The notes under the pieces are model-generated. The model saw only the letters and a program-made list of their open reading frames with translations, was not told where the DNA came from and ran no database searches. A DNA stretch of 64,000 nucleotides from positions 930,001-994,000 of the forward strand of contig NZ_JAFFJX010000001.1 of NCBI RefSeq assembly GCF_016924755.1. Direction: 5' to 3'. This document shows, one piece after another, positions 34,659-43,894 of this stretch. Origin of the DNA: Longitalea arenae. Its GTDB lineage: Bacteria > Bacteroidota > Bacteroidia > Chitinophagales > Chitinophagaceae. Numbering within the stretch: the first letter of the stretch is position 1; each line of letters starts with the position of its first letter. The translations under genes were made by a program, and so were the position numbers.

Positions 34659-37600
34659 ATGAGAAAAAAGCTAGCCGTTTTTTTACTGGCAACGCTATGC
34701 GCATTCGTCAGTAATTCCCAGGTCCTCACCATCTCCGGCAGGATCACAGATGAACAAGGAGCTCCCATTCCTTTCGTTTCCATTGTCATCAAAGGAAAAT
34801 CAAGATCAGGTACCACTTCAGATCCCGATGGAAATTTCAGCATCCAGGCCTCCAAAGGCAATGTGCTGGTCGTATCCGCTGTCAACTATGCTCCCCGCGA
34901 AATAACCATTGGTGCAGGCAGTTCTTTAGAGATCAAACTGACTGCTGCCAAAGTGGATCTCTCCGAAGTTGTAGTAACAGCCATGGGCATTAAACGTTCG
35001 GAACGCGCACTCGGTTATGCGGTATCGAAAGTTGATCCCAATACCATGTTGCAGAAATCCGAACCCAATATCCTGAACACATTGGCCGGTAAAGTACCCG
35101 GTGTAGATATCCGCGCTGGTCAGGGCGCACCAGGTGCCGCTTCGCGCGTGCAGATCAGGGGCGTTTCTTCTTTCAGCGGTGGTGAACCCCTCATCGTTGT
35201 CGATGGTGTGCCTTATAGCAATCCGCTTATAAATACCTCTAATCCGTTCACCGGGGGTGGAACCTATGGTTCCGGTTTAAATAATATTGATCCGAATGAT
35301 ATAGAGTCTATCAGCGTATTGAAAGGCGCTGCAGCTGCTTCCTTATATGGCTCCAGGGCGGCCAATGGGGTGTTGCTGATCACTACCAAATCAGGCGCTC
35401 CCAAAAAAGGCGCCAAACCTTTGAATGTAACTTACCGCGCCGGATACAGTATCGAGAAGATCGCTGATCTGCCCGAGTTCCAGAATCTCTATGGCGCCGG
35501 CGCCAACTTCAGAACACAATCTTCCAATGGTTCCTGGGGCGCCAGGTTCGGCAGAGGCGTTATTTATGATGCGGCCGGACAGGTCATTGGCACTTCAGCA
35601 TCAGGCATAGATTCTATTCCCGCTACCACCTGGGCCACGATGTATGCTTCCTATCCCGAACTTTTTCCCAATGGCAGAATCGCTTATAAGGCAGTGCCTG
35701 ATAATGTGAAATCCCTTTTCAATACCGGCAACCTCATGGAACACTCCATTGGTCTGAATGGCGGTGAAGGAAGATCGCTTTTTAATGTTACCCTTTCGCA
35801 TGTGGATCAGAAAGGGTATATCACCAATTCCAGTTATAAGAAAAGTAATGTGAGTGTGGGCGGACAAACAGCTTTTGGTAATCTCACCATCGGCGCCAAT
35901 GTATCTTATGCCAGGTCGAAACAAATAGGCGGTTTCATTGGTGCGGCCCAAAGCTTTTTATCGCAGTGGGGCCGTACCTATACAATGGCCAGGAACTGGG
36001 ATATTACCGGCTGGCCTTCTGAAAACAAAGCCGGCCAACAGATCGGCTTTAACGATGGCCAGTACACGAACCCGGTATGGGGTGCTTATCACAATGTGAT
36101 CACCTCCTTCGATGACCGTATCGTGGCCAACGTCAGGGCTTCTTATAAATTCAATAAATGGATCCGGCTCGACTTCAATGCCGGGGTTAATAACTATGCG
36201 CTGTCGAGAGACCAGGTAATTGACAAATCTTCTTATGGTAGTGCCGATAATGCACTGGGTACAATTACTGAAGTGCTCAACCGGCAGCAGGAGATCCAGG
36301 GTAAGCTGGTGGCAGTGATCAGTCCGAAAGTATTTAAGAACTGGAGCCTCGACCTTACGCTGGGCAGCGATGTGAACGAACGCAACAGCCGTCACCAGCA
36401 GGTCTATGGCGTTGATTTTGTGATCCCGGGTTTATTTACCCTTACCAATACCCGCCGCCAGACCTTCAGCGACGATAACAGAACGAAACGAAGACTGGTC
36501 GGTTTCTTCGGCGATGCGTCTATCGGCTACAAGAACTATGCATTTCTCAATCTTACGGGACGAACCGATCTTACCTCAACGCTTCCTTATAAAAATGCAC
36601 GCTATTTCTATCCCGGCATTTCCGGGTCGCTTGTTTGGTCAGAAGCACTCAATCTGAAGTCCCGTTGGATCGATTATGGCAAGATCCGCGCAGGCTATGC
36701 CCGCGTGGGTAATGATGCTGCGCCACACAATGGCGAGCCGATCTTCAATCTGAATGCAGCCGGTTTCCTGGGCCAGCCATTGGCAACAAGAGGCGGCTCG
36801 AGCTACGATCCCGAATTGACGCCAGAGTTTACCACCGAGCTTGAATTGGGCTATGATATGCGTTTTTTCAATCAGCGGGCAGGCTTCGAAGTTACCTGGT
36901 ACGACAAAAGATCTACTGATCTTATCTATGCGATCGCATTGCCCCAAACAACGGGTTACAGTTCTTTCTATACCAACCTGGGCGAGATCCGCAATACCGG
37001 CTGGGAGATCGCGGTGGATGTTAGTCCGGTCGTTACCAGCAATTTTCGCTGGGACATGCGTGGTGTTTATACAAAGAATGAAAATACAGTGGAGAAATTG
37101 ATCGAAGGACTTACCCGCAGTCAGCTGGGCGGTTATAACTGGATCGAAGCCGGTTATCCCTACGGTTATCTGCGCGGTTCTTATTCGGCCCGTTCAGAAG
37201 ATGGCCAGTTGCTGATCAATCCCATTTCAGGGATGCCTTTCCTCGATCCGAACGACGGCATGGTGGGCGATCCCAATGCCGACTTCAAACTGGGCCTTAC
37301 CAATACGATTTCTTATAAAGGATTTTTATTGAATGTGCTCTTTGATATGACGAAGGGCGGTGATTTTTATTCCGAGACCATCAGCACCATGTTGGGAAGA
37401 GGCGTGACCCGGGATACGGAAGACCGCGAGAAGAACGCCGTTATCACTGGCATATACGGTAATCCTACGCCGGTCACAGGACCCGATGGCCTTAACCACT
37501 ATACACCGATGATCGTAAATGGGAAAACAGTGCCGAACCAAACGCGTGTTACCACGAATGACCTGTTTTTTACAGCAGGAACCGGCGCCAGCTTCGCTAC

Positions 37601-37886
37601 CAATGGCGCTTTTGAATATATGGTATTTGATGGCACTGTTTACAGGCTGCGGGAGATCAGTTTAGGTTACACGCTGCCGGCGAAATGGGTGAGCGCGCTC
37701 AGGCTCAGTACGGTTACTTTATCGGTGAATGGCCGCAACCTCTGGTACCTGGCGCCCAACGTACCTAAGTACACGAATTTCGATCCCGACATGAACTCTG
37801 TTATTGGAAGCGGAACACAAGGTGTTGATACCGGTGGTGCTCCCAGTACAAAGCGGTATGGAGTGAACTTAAACATTACTTTCTAA
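34659..37886 (+). CDS. SusC-like TonB-dependent outer membrane receptor (PUL 2)
   Basis: 1075-residue SusC/RagA-family importer without an STN domain. It has a signal peptide (MRKKLAVFLLATLCAFVSNSQ, in part), a carboxypeptidase-regulatory-like domain (about 25-100, ISGRITDEQGAPIPFVSIVI), the linker VVVTAMGIKRSERALGYAV in place of the more usual VVVGYGT signature, a plug (VQIRGVSSFSGGEPLIVVDG) and a barrel ending YGVNLNITF. Lack of the STN domain means it is not controlled by a FecR pathway. The partner susD gene follows after 19 bases. No enzyme or regulator is nearby, so the substrate is open and could be something other than a glycan. Confidence 0.94.
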   Translation: MRKKLAVFLLATLCAFVSNSQVLTISGRITDEQGAPIPFVSIVIKGKSRSGTTSDPDGNFSIQASKGNVLVVSAVNYAPREITIGAGSSLEIKLTAAKVDLSEVVVTAMGIKRSERALGYAVSKVDPNTMLQKSEPNILNTLAGKVPGVDIRAGQGAPGAASRVQIRGVSSFSGGEPLIVVDGVPYSNPLINTSNPFTGGGTYGSGLNNIDPNDIESISVLKGAAAASLYGSRAANGVLLITTKSGAPKKGAKPLNVTYRAGYSIEKIADLPEFQNLYGAGANFRTQSSNGSWGARFGRGVIYDAAGQVIGTSASGIDSIPATTWATMYASYPELFPNGRIAYKAVPDNVKSLFNTGNLMEHSIGLNGGEGRSLFNVTLSHVDQKGYITNSSYKKSNVSVGGQTAFGNLTIGANVSYARSKQIGGFIGAAQSFLSQWGRTYTMARNWDITGWPSENKAGQQIGFNDGQYTNPVWGAYHNVITSFDDRIVANVRASYKFNKWIRLDFNAGVNNYALSRDQVIDKSSYGSADNALGTITEVLNRQQEIQGKLVAVISPKVFKNWSLDLTLGSDVNERNSRHQQVYGVDFVIPGLFTLTNTRRQTFSDDNRTKRRLVGFFGDASIGYKNYAFLNLTGRTDLTSTLPYKNARYFYPGISGSLVWSEALNLKSRWIDYGKIRAGYARVGNDAAPHNGEPIFNLNAAGFLGQPLATRGGSSYDPELTPEFTTELELGYDMRFFNQRAGFEVTWYDKRSTDLIYAIALPQTTGYSSFYTNLGEIRNTGWEIAVDVSPVVTSNFRWDMRGVYTKNENTVEKLIEGLTRSQLGGYNWIEAGYPYGYLRGSYSARSEDGQLLINPISGMPFLDPNDGMVGDPNADFKLGLTNTISYKGFLLNVLFDMTKGGDFYSETISTMLGRGVTRDTEDREKNAVITGIYGNPTPVTGPDGLNHYTPMIVNGKTVPNQTRVTTNDLFFTAGTGASFATNGAFEYMVFDGTVYRLREISLGYTLPAKWVSALRLSTVTLSVNGRNLWYLAPNVPKYTNFDPDMNSVIGSGTQGVDTGGAPSTKRYGVNLNITF

Positions 37887-37905
37887 TCATAAAGCCATAT
37901 TCGTT

Positions 37906-39585
37906 ATGAGAAGAAAATACATTATATACGCATTCACAGTCTCAATGGTATTGTTCCTGACCGGTACGGGCTGTAAGAAATTTCTCGATGTAAATAAGAA
38001 CCTCAATAACCCCACACCTTCATCCGTGAATTTGTCGCTTGTCTTGAGTGCCGCTGAACGCAATATTGCCAACAACATGGCACTGGGTTCTACCCTGGGC
38101 AATACCATATCGTTATATACGCATCAGCTCACAGGCCGCATTGCGGCGGACAGGTACAATGCGGGTGCCTCGGGCTGGGATAATTTATACGCTGCTATTT
38201 CGAACCTGAATGTGATCATTAAACGGGCGCCGGAGGAGAACCGTTTTGTATATGCAGGAATTGCCAGGATACTGAAAGCTTATACAGTGAGTATGATGGT
38301 AGACCTTTGGGGCGATATCCCTTATTCGGAATACGACCGCTTTGATGAAGGCATTTCACAACCGAAATTCGATAAAGGGGCGGAGATCTATCCCAGGTTA
38401 TTTGCCCTGCTCGATGAAGGTATTGCCGATATCAATAACACGACTGTCAATCCTTCCAAACCCGGCACCGATGATTTTATTTATAAGGGAAACACCACCA
38501 ATTGGATAAAAGCCGCCAATACCATCAAGTTGAAACTGTATACGCAGATCCGCCTGGTGCAGGATGTGAAGGCCCAGGTAACAGCATTGTTGGCTTCTCC
38601 CACTACCCTTATCAATGCCGAGGCAGAAAGTTTTATGATGCCATATGGCCCCATTGGTAATACCGATGACCGGCATCCCGCCTATGGCGACTATACCGCC
38701 ACGCAAAGGGGCGGGCAGTTGTTCAGTCCCTGGTTGTATGAGATCATGAAGGGCAGAAATCCCGAGATCCTTACCGGGCTGGCAGATCCAAGGGTACCGT
38801 ATTATATCTATAACCAGAAATCAGCGCCGGGCGGGTTGAACCCAACGCCGGAGAATTGTACGGAGTTCCGCGATGGCGGTTTCATTTCCATTCTATTTGG
38901 TTCGAATGGTCCCTGCCGAGATGGGTCTAACAGTCAGACCTATTCCCTGATGGGCATTTACCCGGCGGGCGGCCGGTTTAATGACAGTGCCGCCAGAAGT
39001 ATCAATGCGATCGGTAACCAGAATGCAGGCACGGGCGCGCGGCCGCATGAGTTTATTACTTATGCCGACAGGTTGTACCTGGAAGCGGAACTGATCCATG
39101 CAGGATTGGCGCCCGGGGATGCAAGAGCAACCTTCAGCAAAGCGCTGGATGCAACATTTGCGCATGTAGATAATGTGGTAGCGAATCATGTAAAGCCGGG
39201 ATCGGCAGGAGCGGCGCAAACAGTGCCGGTAATAGCGACATTGGCGGCGACAAAAACGTATAAAGACGGCGTATTGGCGGCTTATGATGCCGCGAGCGAA
39301 GCCAAAAAGCTGGAGTATATCATGACCGAGAAATGGATCAACCGGATCGAAAATCCCCTCGATAATTATACCGATTACCGCAGAACGAAATACCCCGTAT
39401 TGTTTGCACCGGCGCCCGAGGGAACGGTGACCAGTGTGACCGGGCCCGACGGCCGGGTAACGCCCGTATCGAATGACCGCAAGTATCCATGGAGTTTGCC
39501 TTTCAGCACAGGCGAGATCGGACTGAACGCCAATGCACCGCCGCAGAAAGTACCCGAAACCTTCAAAGTATTCTGGCAACCTTAA
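37906..39585 (+). CDS. SusD-like nutrient-binding lipoprotein, SusD-like_2 group (PUL 2)
   Basis: 559-residue surface lipoprotein that pairs with the PUL 2 SusC. The lipobox LTGTGC gives Cys23, and the mature start is KKFLDVNKNLNNPTP. The DVNKNLNNPT motif, SVNLSLVLSAAERNIANNM and the TVSMMVDLWGDIPYSEYDRF segment (in part) are typical of the SusD-like_2 group (PF12771 type), which differs from classical SusD. The end has YADRLYLEAELIHAGLA and LEYIMTEKWINR. These proteins often sit in susCD pairs lacking enzymes. 27 bases separate it from the next lipoprotein gene. Confidence 0.92.
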   Translation: MRRKYIIYAFTVSMVLFLTGTGCKKFLDVNKNLNNPTPSSVNLSLVLSAAERNIANNMALGSTLGNTISLYTHQLTGRIAADRYNAGASGWDNLYAAISNLNVIIKRAPEENRFVYAGIARILKAYTVSMMVDLWGDIPYSEYDRFDEGISQPKFDKGAEIYPRLFALLDEGIADINNTTVNPSKPGTDDFIYKGNTTNWIKAANTIKLKLYTQIRLVQDVKAQVTALLASPTTLINAEAESFMMPYGPIGNTDDRHPAYGDYTATQRGGQLFSPWLYEIMKGRNPEILTGLADPRVPYYIYNQKSAPGGLNPTPENCTEFRDGGFISILFGSNGPCRDGSNSQTYSLMGIYPAGGRFNDSAARSINAIGNQNAGTGARPHEFITYADRLYLEAELIHAGLAPGDARATFSKALDATFAHVDNVVANHVKPGSAGAAQTVPVIATLAATKTYKDGVLAAYDAASEAKKLEYIMTEKWINRIENPLDNYTDYRRTKYPVLFAPAPEGTVTSVTGPDGRVTPVSNDRKYPWSLPFSTGEIGLNANAPPQKVPETFKVFWQP

Positions 39586-39612
39586 TTGAAGCTAATTATT
39601 AAACCAACAATT

Positions 39613-40122
39613 ATGAAACGCTTAATAACTATACTAACAGCCATTGCAGTTACACTCATAGGATGTTCCAAGGATGATGGCGCTATCCCTGTGCGGGTGG
39701 GCATTGAAGATGTGCCCGCTATTACCACGAATCTTGAAACGGGTGGTACCACAGGTACTATCTCTTTTAATAACCAAGGCACCTTTGAAGGGAAATTTAA
39801 AGTAGCCTTGTATTTTGCCGATGCCAAACCGCCGGCCAAAGTGGATCTTGTGGTGCGGAAGAATGCATCCCTGGCCCATGTAAAATTGTTCAAAGCGGAT
39901 ATTACGACATTACCGGCCAGCTTTACTGTGAAGGCGGCAGACATAGAGGCGCTATTTGGCGCACCCCTTGCGCTGAACGATACCTACGATTTCGCTCCTG
40001 ATATTTATGTGGGCGATAAAAAATATGAAGCCTGGCCGGCAGTGGGGCAGGGGAATGGACAGGGCGTGCAGGGAATGAGTGCGATCGGCTTTGGGGAGTT
40101 TGTACGGTTTTCGGTGAAGTAG
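39613..40122 (+). CDS. Small surface lipoprotein, third gene of PUL 2
   Basis: 169 residues from ATG 39613; the TTG at 39586 is rejected because it would precede a normal lipoprotein signal. MKRLITILTAIAVTLIGC places Cys18. The mature protein is beta-rich (GGTTGTISFNNQGTFEGKF, FKVALYFADAK, KVDLVVRKNA) and keeps the LFGAPLALNDTYDFAPDIYV segment that recurs in lipoproteins encoded after susCD pairs. I would place it as a SusE/F-like accessory binding protein; no exact family is recognised. It ends the operon before a large inverted-repeat terminator. Confidence 0.7.
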   Translation: MKRLITILTAIAVTLIGCSKDDGAIPVRVGIEDVPAITTNLETGGTTGTISFNNQGTFEGKFKVALYFADAKPPAKVDLVVRKNASLAHVKLFKADITTLPASFTVKAADIEALFGAPLALNDTYDFAPDIYVGDKKYEAWPAVGQGNGQGVQGMSAIGFGEFVRFSVK

Positions 40123-40139
40123 GTGATGAAAAAGGCTTC

Positions 40140-40227
40140 GGACCTGTCGGGGCTTCTCGGTTGTTGGTGGAGCGCCATGGAAACTTGTGAAAGAGTTTGG
40201 GGTTGGTGCGCCCTGACAGGTCCTTTT
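40140..40227. terminator. Long bidirectional terminator between convergent genes
   Basis: GGACCTGTC (40140-40148) pairs with GACAGGTCC (40215-40223), and GGGG with CCCT next to it; TTTT follows. On the minus strand the A-run at 40129-40133 supplies the T-tract. The 60-base interior can pair further (GCGCCA near 40173 with TGGTGC near 40205). It separates PUL 2 from the convergent ankyrin gene. Confidence 0.65.
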
Positions 40228-40236
40228 ACATTGTTG

Positions 40237-40668
40237 CTATACATTGCTCTGGTAAGCCACGAGCTCGTCGACGTTTGGAATCGCTGGCCTGAATTGATTT
40301 ACCAGGGAATCCCAATCTGCTTTGTTATTAAAATGGTATGCATTGATAACATCCAGGGGCTTTTTGCCTTTGTCGTTTTTTTTATGAAGATCCCCACCGT
40401 TTTGCACCAGGATCGTCATTATTTCCAGTAATTCGGGGTAGAATTCACTCCGCTGGTTTTGGATCATGCTATCGATGGCATAGGCGCAAACCTTATGTAA
40501 AAGCGACCAGCCACCGCCGATATCGACATTGGGATCGGCGCCGGCTTTGATGAATCTTTTTAACAAGACGGGATCATGCTCGAGCAGGGCGAATTCTATG
40601 GGGTAGATGGGTACCTGCCATTGGCCAAACAGCTGGCGTTCGTTTATATAGAAAGGGTCAGGTAACAT
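40237..40668 (-). CDS. Ankyrin-repeat protein
   Basis: 143 residues, no signal peptide, probably cytoplasmic. Two to three ankyrin-like repeats are visible: YPIEFALLEHDPVLLKRFIKAGADPNVDIG, with the GADPN turn at about residues 43-47, WSLLHKVCAY, and LEIMTILVQNGGDLHKKNDKGKKPLDV (each given in part). Ankyrin repeats mediate protein binding; small single-gene members in Bacteroidota are sometimes immunity proteins for toxins, but no toxin gene is adjacent. Convergent with PUL 2 and divergent from the SDR operon. Confidence 0.8.
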   Translation of the reverse strand: MLPDPFYINERQLFGQWQVPIYPIEFALLEHDPVLLKRFIKAGADPNVDIGGGWSLLHKVCAYAIDSMIQNQRSEFYPELLEIMTILVQNGGDLHKKNDKGKKPLDVINAYHFNNKADWDSLVNQFRPAIPNVDELVAYQSNV

Positions 40669-40850
40669 AGGGTTGGTTCGGATTGTTATCGGGTCATAAA
40701 TATAAAAACTTTAACGAATAAGCACGGCATTTTGGTATTTTTTCAAACCAAAAGATCAAAAACTGCCCAGCATGGCTATATCTTCCCTATTTCTTACCAA
40801 ATGGTAATTGCCGGCCAGCGCCCCAAAATGACATTTGCGTCAAAAAAGCA

Positions 40851-41882
40851 ATGAACCGTAAAAAAGTGTTGTTAACAGGCGTTACCGGATTTCTGGGATC
40901 ACATACCACCATTCAATTGTTGGAAAAAGGCTACGAAGTGGTTGGTACTTTACGCGACAAACGCAAAGCAGCAGCCATCAGAAGCGTTATTGGGAAACAC
41001 ACCCAAAATATAGACGGGTTGACACTGGTGGAGGCCGATTTGAATGACAGGGAACGCTGGTATGAACTTACCAGGGATATTGATTATGTGCAGCACATTG
41101 CATCGCGATTTCCGAGGGAAATGCCCAGGTTTGAAAATGACCTGATTGTGCCGGCAAAAGAAGGAACGCTGAATATTTTGAACGCGGCTTCGGTCAACAA
41201 AGTAGAAAGAGTAGTGATCACTTCTTCGGTGGCGGCCATTGTTTATGGAAAGACAAAAAAGGAATTGCTCACCAGGACCTTTAATGAAACTGACTGGACG
41301 GACGAATCGAACCTAAAGGACAGTACACCCTATTTCAGAAGTAAAACCATCGCCGAAAAAGCGGCCTGGGAATTTCATGAAAATGACCAGTCAGGTATGG
41401 AATTGACAACTGTTTTGCCGGGAGCAATATTAGGACCTGTACTGGAAGAAGATTTTGGTACTTCCGCCAACATAGTTATCAAAATGCTGAATGGAGCTGC
41501 GCCGGCATTGCCCAGGATCGGGTTTGATATAGTAGATGTACGATCCGTTGCGGATCTGTTGATCAAAACGATGGAAATGAAAGAAGCCGCCAATAAGCGC
41601 TACATAGCATCAGCAGGATATCTGACCTTTAAAGAGGTAGCGCAGATCCTGAAAGAGCAGTATCGGGATAGAAAGATTCCTGGTGCCGAACTGCCGGATT
41701 ATTTGGTTCGTTTGTTTTCTTACTTCGATGCCTCATTGAAACCTATTTTGGTAGATCTTGGGGTGAAAAGAAGAATAGACAACACAAAAGCCGTTAAGGA
41801 ACTTAACTGGCAGCCATTGCCGGCAAGGGAAGCAGTTCTTTCCTGTGCAAAAACTATCTTTGAAACAGGAATCGTGCAATAA
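40851..41882 (+). CDS. Extended SDR, NAD(P)-dependent epimerase/reductase
   Basis: 343-residue Rossmann-fold oxidoreductase like dihydroflavonol or cinnamoyl-CoA reductases, which reduce aldehydes or ketones with NADPH. The nucleotide-binding motif is TGVTGFLGSH (Gly10, Gly13, Gly16), followed by TLRDKRK as in NADP-preferring members. The active site is SS in VVITSSVAAIVYG plus Tyr161-x3-Lys165 (YFRSK). The substrate is unknown. The stop codon touches the start codon of the following Crp-family gene (TAAATG), so the two are co-transcribed. Confidence 0.9.
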   Translation: MNRKKVLLTGVTGFLGSHTTIQLLEKGYEVVGTLRDKRKAAAIRSVIGKHTQNIDGLTLVEADLNDRERWYELTRDIDYVQHIASRFPREMPRFENDLIVPAKEGTLNILNAASVNKVERVVITSSVAAIVYGKTKKELLTRTFNETDWTDESNLKDSTPYFRSKTIAEKAAWEFHENDQSGMELTTVLPGAILGPVLEEDFGTSANIVIKMLNGAAPALPRIGFDIVDVRSVADLLIKTMEMKEAANKRYIASAGYLTFKEVAQILKEQYRDRKIPGAELPDYLVRLFSYFDASLKPILVDLGVKRRIDNTKAVKELNWQPLPAREAVLSCAKTIFETGIVQ

Positions 41883-42458
41883 ATGGAAAAATTACAACAG
41901 GCGCTGGCGTTTGGCGGCATACTTTCGAAAGATGACCTCGCCAGGGTCTTATCACATTTCAGGAACAAAAAGCTGAAGGCAGAAGCGCATTTTCATTCCA
42001 TGCACAGCATTGCGAGGGAAGTTGCGTTTGTAGAGATGGGCATCCTAAGGGTTTATTCGGCTGACCTGCATGGTAATGAGGTTACCAAATTTCTTATCAG
42101 GGAGAATCAGTTTGTGGTGGATCTGCAAAGTTATTATACGGCAACGCCGGGCCGGGATGCGATACAGGCTGTGGTGCCATCGGAGATTTATACCATTCAA
42201 AAACTGGTGCTTGACCGGTTGATAGAGGAGATCCCGAACCTGTATATTTTTTTAAAAAGTATAACCGAAGCCCATTTGCTGAATAAGATCAGGGATAATG
42301 ATTTTTTGAATTTCGGCGATGCCAGAACAAAGTATCTTGAGTTTATAAAACGGTATCCGGAAGTCGCGTCCCGGATACCGCAGCAGTATATTGCCTCTTA
42401 TCTGAAAATAACGCCACAGTCATTAAGCAGGATCAGGAAGGAGTTGGCGGGAAAGTAG
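41883..42458 (+). CDS. Crp/Fnr-family transcriptional regulator
   Basis: 191 residues. The N-terminal beta-roll of the cyclic-nucleotide-binding fold is present (AFVEMGILRVYSADLHGNEVTKFLI, in part about 48-75), but without the Arg/Glu cassette that binds cAMP, as in many Bacteroidota members. A dimer helix follows (LVLDRLIEEIPNLYIFLKSI), and the C-terminal helix-turn-helix is YIASYLKITPQSLSRIRKEL (about 169-188). It starts immediately after the SDR stop codon and is probably a local regulator of this operon, though that is inference. Confidence 0.88.
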   Translation: MEKLQQALAFGGILSKDDLARVLSHFRNKKLKAEAHFHSMHSIAREVAFVEMGILRVYSADLHGNEVTKFLIRENQFVVDLQSYYTATPGRDAIQAVVPSEIYTIQKLVLDRLIEEIPNLYIFLKSITEAHLLNKIRDNDFLNFGDARTKYLEFIKRYPEVASRIPQQYIASYLKITPQSLSRIRKELAGK

Positions 42459-42461
42459 AAA

Positions 42462-43079
42462 ATGCATTTGTCATCTTTATCATTGCACGGCATGACACCA
42501 AAACAAGAGGAGCGGATCAGAACAAAGATCTCCAACATCAGGAAAGCATTGGCGGCCGAAAAACGCAGGTTTGGCGGTTATGACGACAGCCGCGGATTGC
42601 GCTATATGCCGGCCAGTTACTTTATTCAGCTCGCTGACTATAAAGGCGGACTTGCCTATCTGCGTTGGTTCGGGAGGAATTTTCCGGACGATGGTGGTTT
42701 TCCCGACTTTTTGTTTGAGTGGACCATCATTCTTTTTCAATGTGGCAAGACGAAGGAAGCCGGCAGGAAAGCATTTGAAACATTTTGTGCCAATGCATAC
42801 CTGTTTGATAAATTCTTCGACAGGCCCGTTATGCCGATTGACAAATGGCATAGTTCAAATGTAGATATACCGGAATTTACTGACCAGTTGACCTATTCAG
42901 CCAAACAGCCGGAATTGGCCGCTTTTAGCGTTTGGCTGAACGATCTTATTGAGACAGCAGATTTCAGAAACCGTTGCGACCAGTACATTGAGATTTACAA
43001 GCGGCTCGGGACGGAAGATGACCGCGAGGCACGACGTGCCCTGCTCATGGAGGCCAGACAGCTGATTGAATCAGCGTGA
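42462..43079 (+). CDS. Uncharacterised protein, third gene of the SDR/Crp operon
   Basis: 205 residues with no signal peptide or membrane helix. The N-terminus is basic and helical (TPKQEERIRTKISNIRKALA); a start at ATG 42492 (MTPKQEERI) is equally plausible. The chain continues with GLAYLRWFGRNFPDDGGFPDFLFEW and a tetratricopeptide-like helix pair (WTIILFQCGKTKEAGRKAFE), and ends in helices with RLGTEDDREARRALLMEARQ. I do not recognise a family. Only three bases separate it from the regulator gene, so it belongs to that operon. Confidence 0.65.
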   Translation: MHLSSLSLHGMTPKQEERIRTKISNIRKALAAEKRRFGGYDDSRGLRYMPASYFIQLADYKGGLAYLRWFGRNFPDDGGFPDFLFEWTIILFQCGKTKEAGRKAFETFCANAYLFDKFFDRPVMPIDKWHSSNVDIPEFTDQLTYSAKQPELAAFSVWLNDLIETADFRNRCDQYIEIYKRLGTEDDREARRALLMEARQLIESA

Positions 43080-43158
43080 CAGACGCCGTTGCTACCAGTA
43101 ATCTGCATTCTAATTTAAAATTACACCTCCAATTTGTAGCTTGTTCTCCTGGACAGCA

Positions 43159-43186
43159 GTTACAAGTTTCAGGTTGCAGGTTTCAG
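43159..43186. repeat. Degenerate 7-bp tandem array
   Basis: Four in-phase heptamers: GTTACAA, GTTTCAG, GTTGCAG, GTTTCAG. Related in sequence to GTTACAG, GTTCCAG, GGTACAG at 61491-61511. Confidence 0.75.
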
Positions 43187-43603
43187 GGCTTGCTTGCCCT
43201 AGGACTGAGTTGGGGATTTTAAAGGAGTCCTGGTAAATAGCGGCTCGAAGATTGCGTTCCTGGCCAATAAATTGTTTTATGTAGATAATACGCCTTTGCG
43301 TTAATGCAATTCATAGTATCGGGCTGAAATGAGCTTAAAAAAAGTGAATGTCAGTTTGCAGCGAGCAATGCTCGATTTAAAGCAAAATCTATATCGATAT
43401 AGAACCAGAATGCTTACCCGATCTTGCCGAATTCAATACTTTCCTCCATTCCGCATGCTAAATATTTTCTCTAACGCTGTAGCATGTATGATGTCCCACT
43501 TAAGCAAAAAAGCATGACACCAAAATAGATCTCAACTGTTTGAATTGCTTGCAATTATCTTCGTTAATATACCAGGATGCTGCTGAGTACAAACTCATCG
43601 GTG

Positions 43604-43674
43604 TTCGGGATTTCTTCGGGTCTTCCCTAGGGCAGTACCGGGTTTTCATTGGGATATCCCGAAGAAATCCCGAA
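43604..43674. repeat. 17-bp perfect inverted repeat with 37-base spacer
   Basis: The left arm 43604-43620 (core GGGATTTCTTCGGG) is the exact reverse complement of 43658-43674 (core CCCGAAGAAATCCC). A second overlapping pairing exists: GGGTCTTC (43618-43625) with GAAGACCC (43687-43694). So at least two alternative hairpins are possible. No transposase flanks it. Confidence 0.8.
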
Positions 43675-43812
43675 GCCGTCTTAGCGAAGACCCGGCTAAT
43701 ACCGAAAGCGGGCCCTAAAGTCGCTACGGCCTAAGGCAAAGCAATTAGCCATGGGCAATTGAAGCGGAATTGTACGAAAGGGGTAGCCTCATGGTGTGCA
43801 ATAGTATTGAGA

Positions 43813-43845
43813 TAGCTCTGAAATAGCTCTAAGATTGCTCTAGAG
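43813..43845. repeat. 11-bp-period array A
   Basis: Three in-phase units: TAGCTCTGAAA, TAGCTCTAAGA, TTGCTCTAGAG. Confidence 0.7.
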
Positions 43846-43861
43846 ACCCTAGTGCACAAGG

Positions 43862-43894
43862 CAAGTCCCAGACAAGTCTTAGACAACTCCCTGA
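43862..43894. repeat. 11-bp-period array B
   Basis: Three in-phase units: CAAGTCCCAGA, CAAGTCTTAGA, CAACTCCCTGA. Same period as arrays A and C but unrelated sequence. Confidence 0.7.

Noticed and set aside
38893-39579. Minus-strand open frame of 228 codons
   Set aside because: Antisense to the PUL 2 SusD-like gene, Cys/Arg-rich shadow translation with no recognisable domain.
40123-40431. Small plus-strand frame after PUL 2
   Set aside because: It runs through the inverted-repeat terminator and antisense to the ankyrin gene.
43604-43674. Terminal inverted repeats of an insertion sequence
   Set aside because: Only 37 bases lie between the arms, there is no transposase and no visible target-site duplication; kept as an unexplained inverted repeat.
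43329-43734. Two small plus-strand frames in the repeat-rich region
   Set aside because: They cross the inverted repeat and have basic, low-complexity translations with no family pattern.
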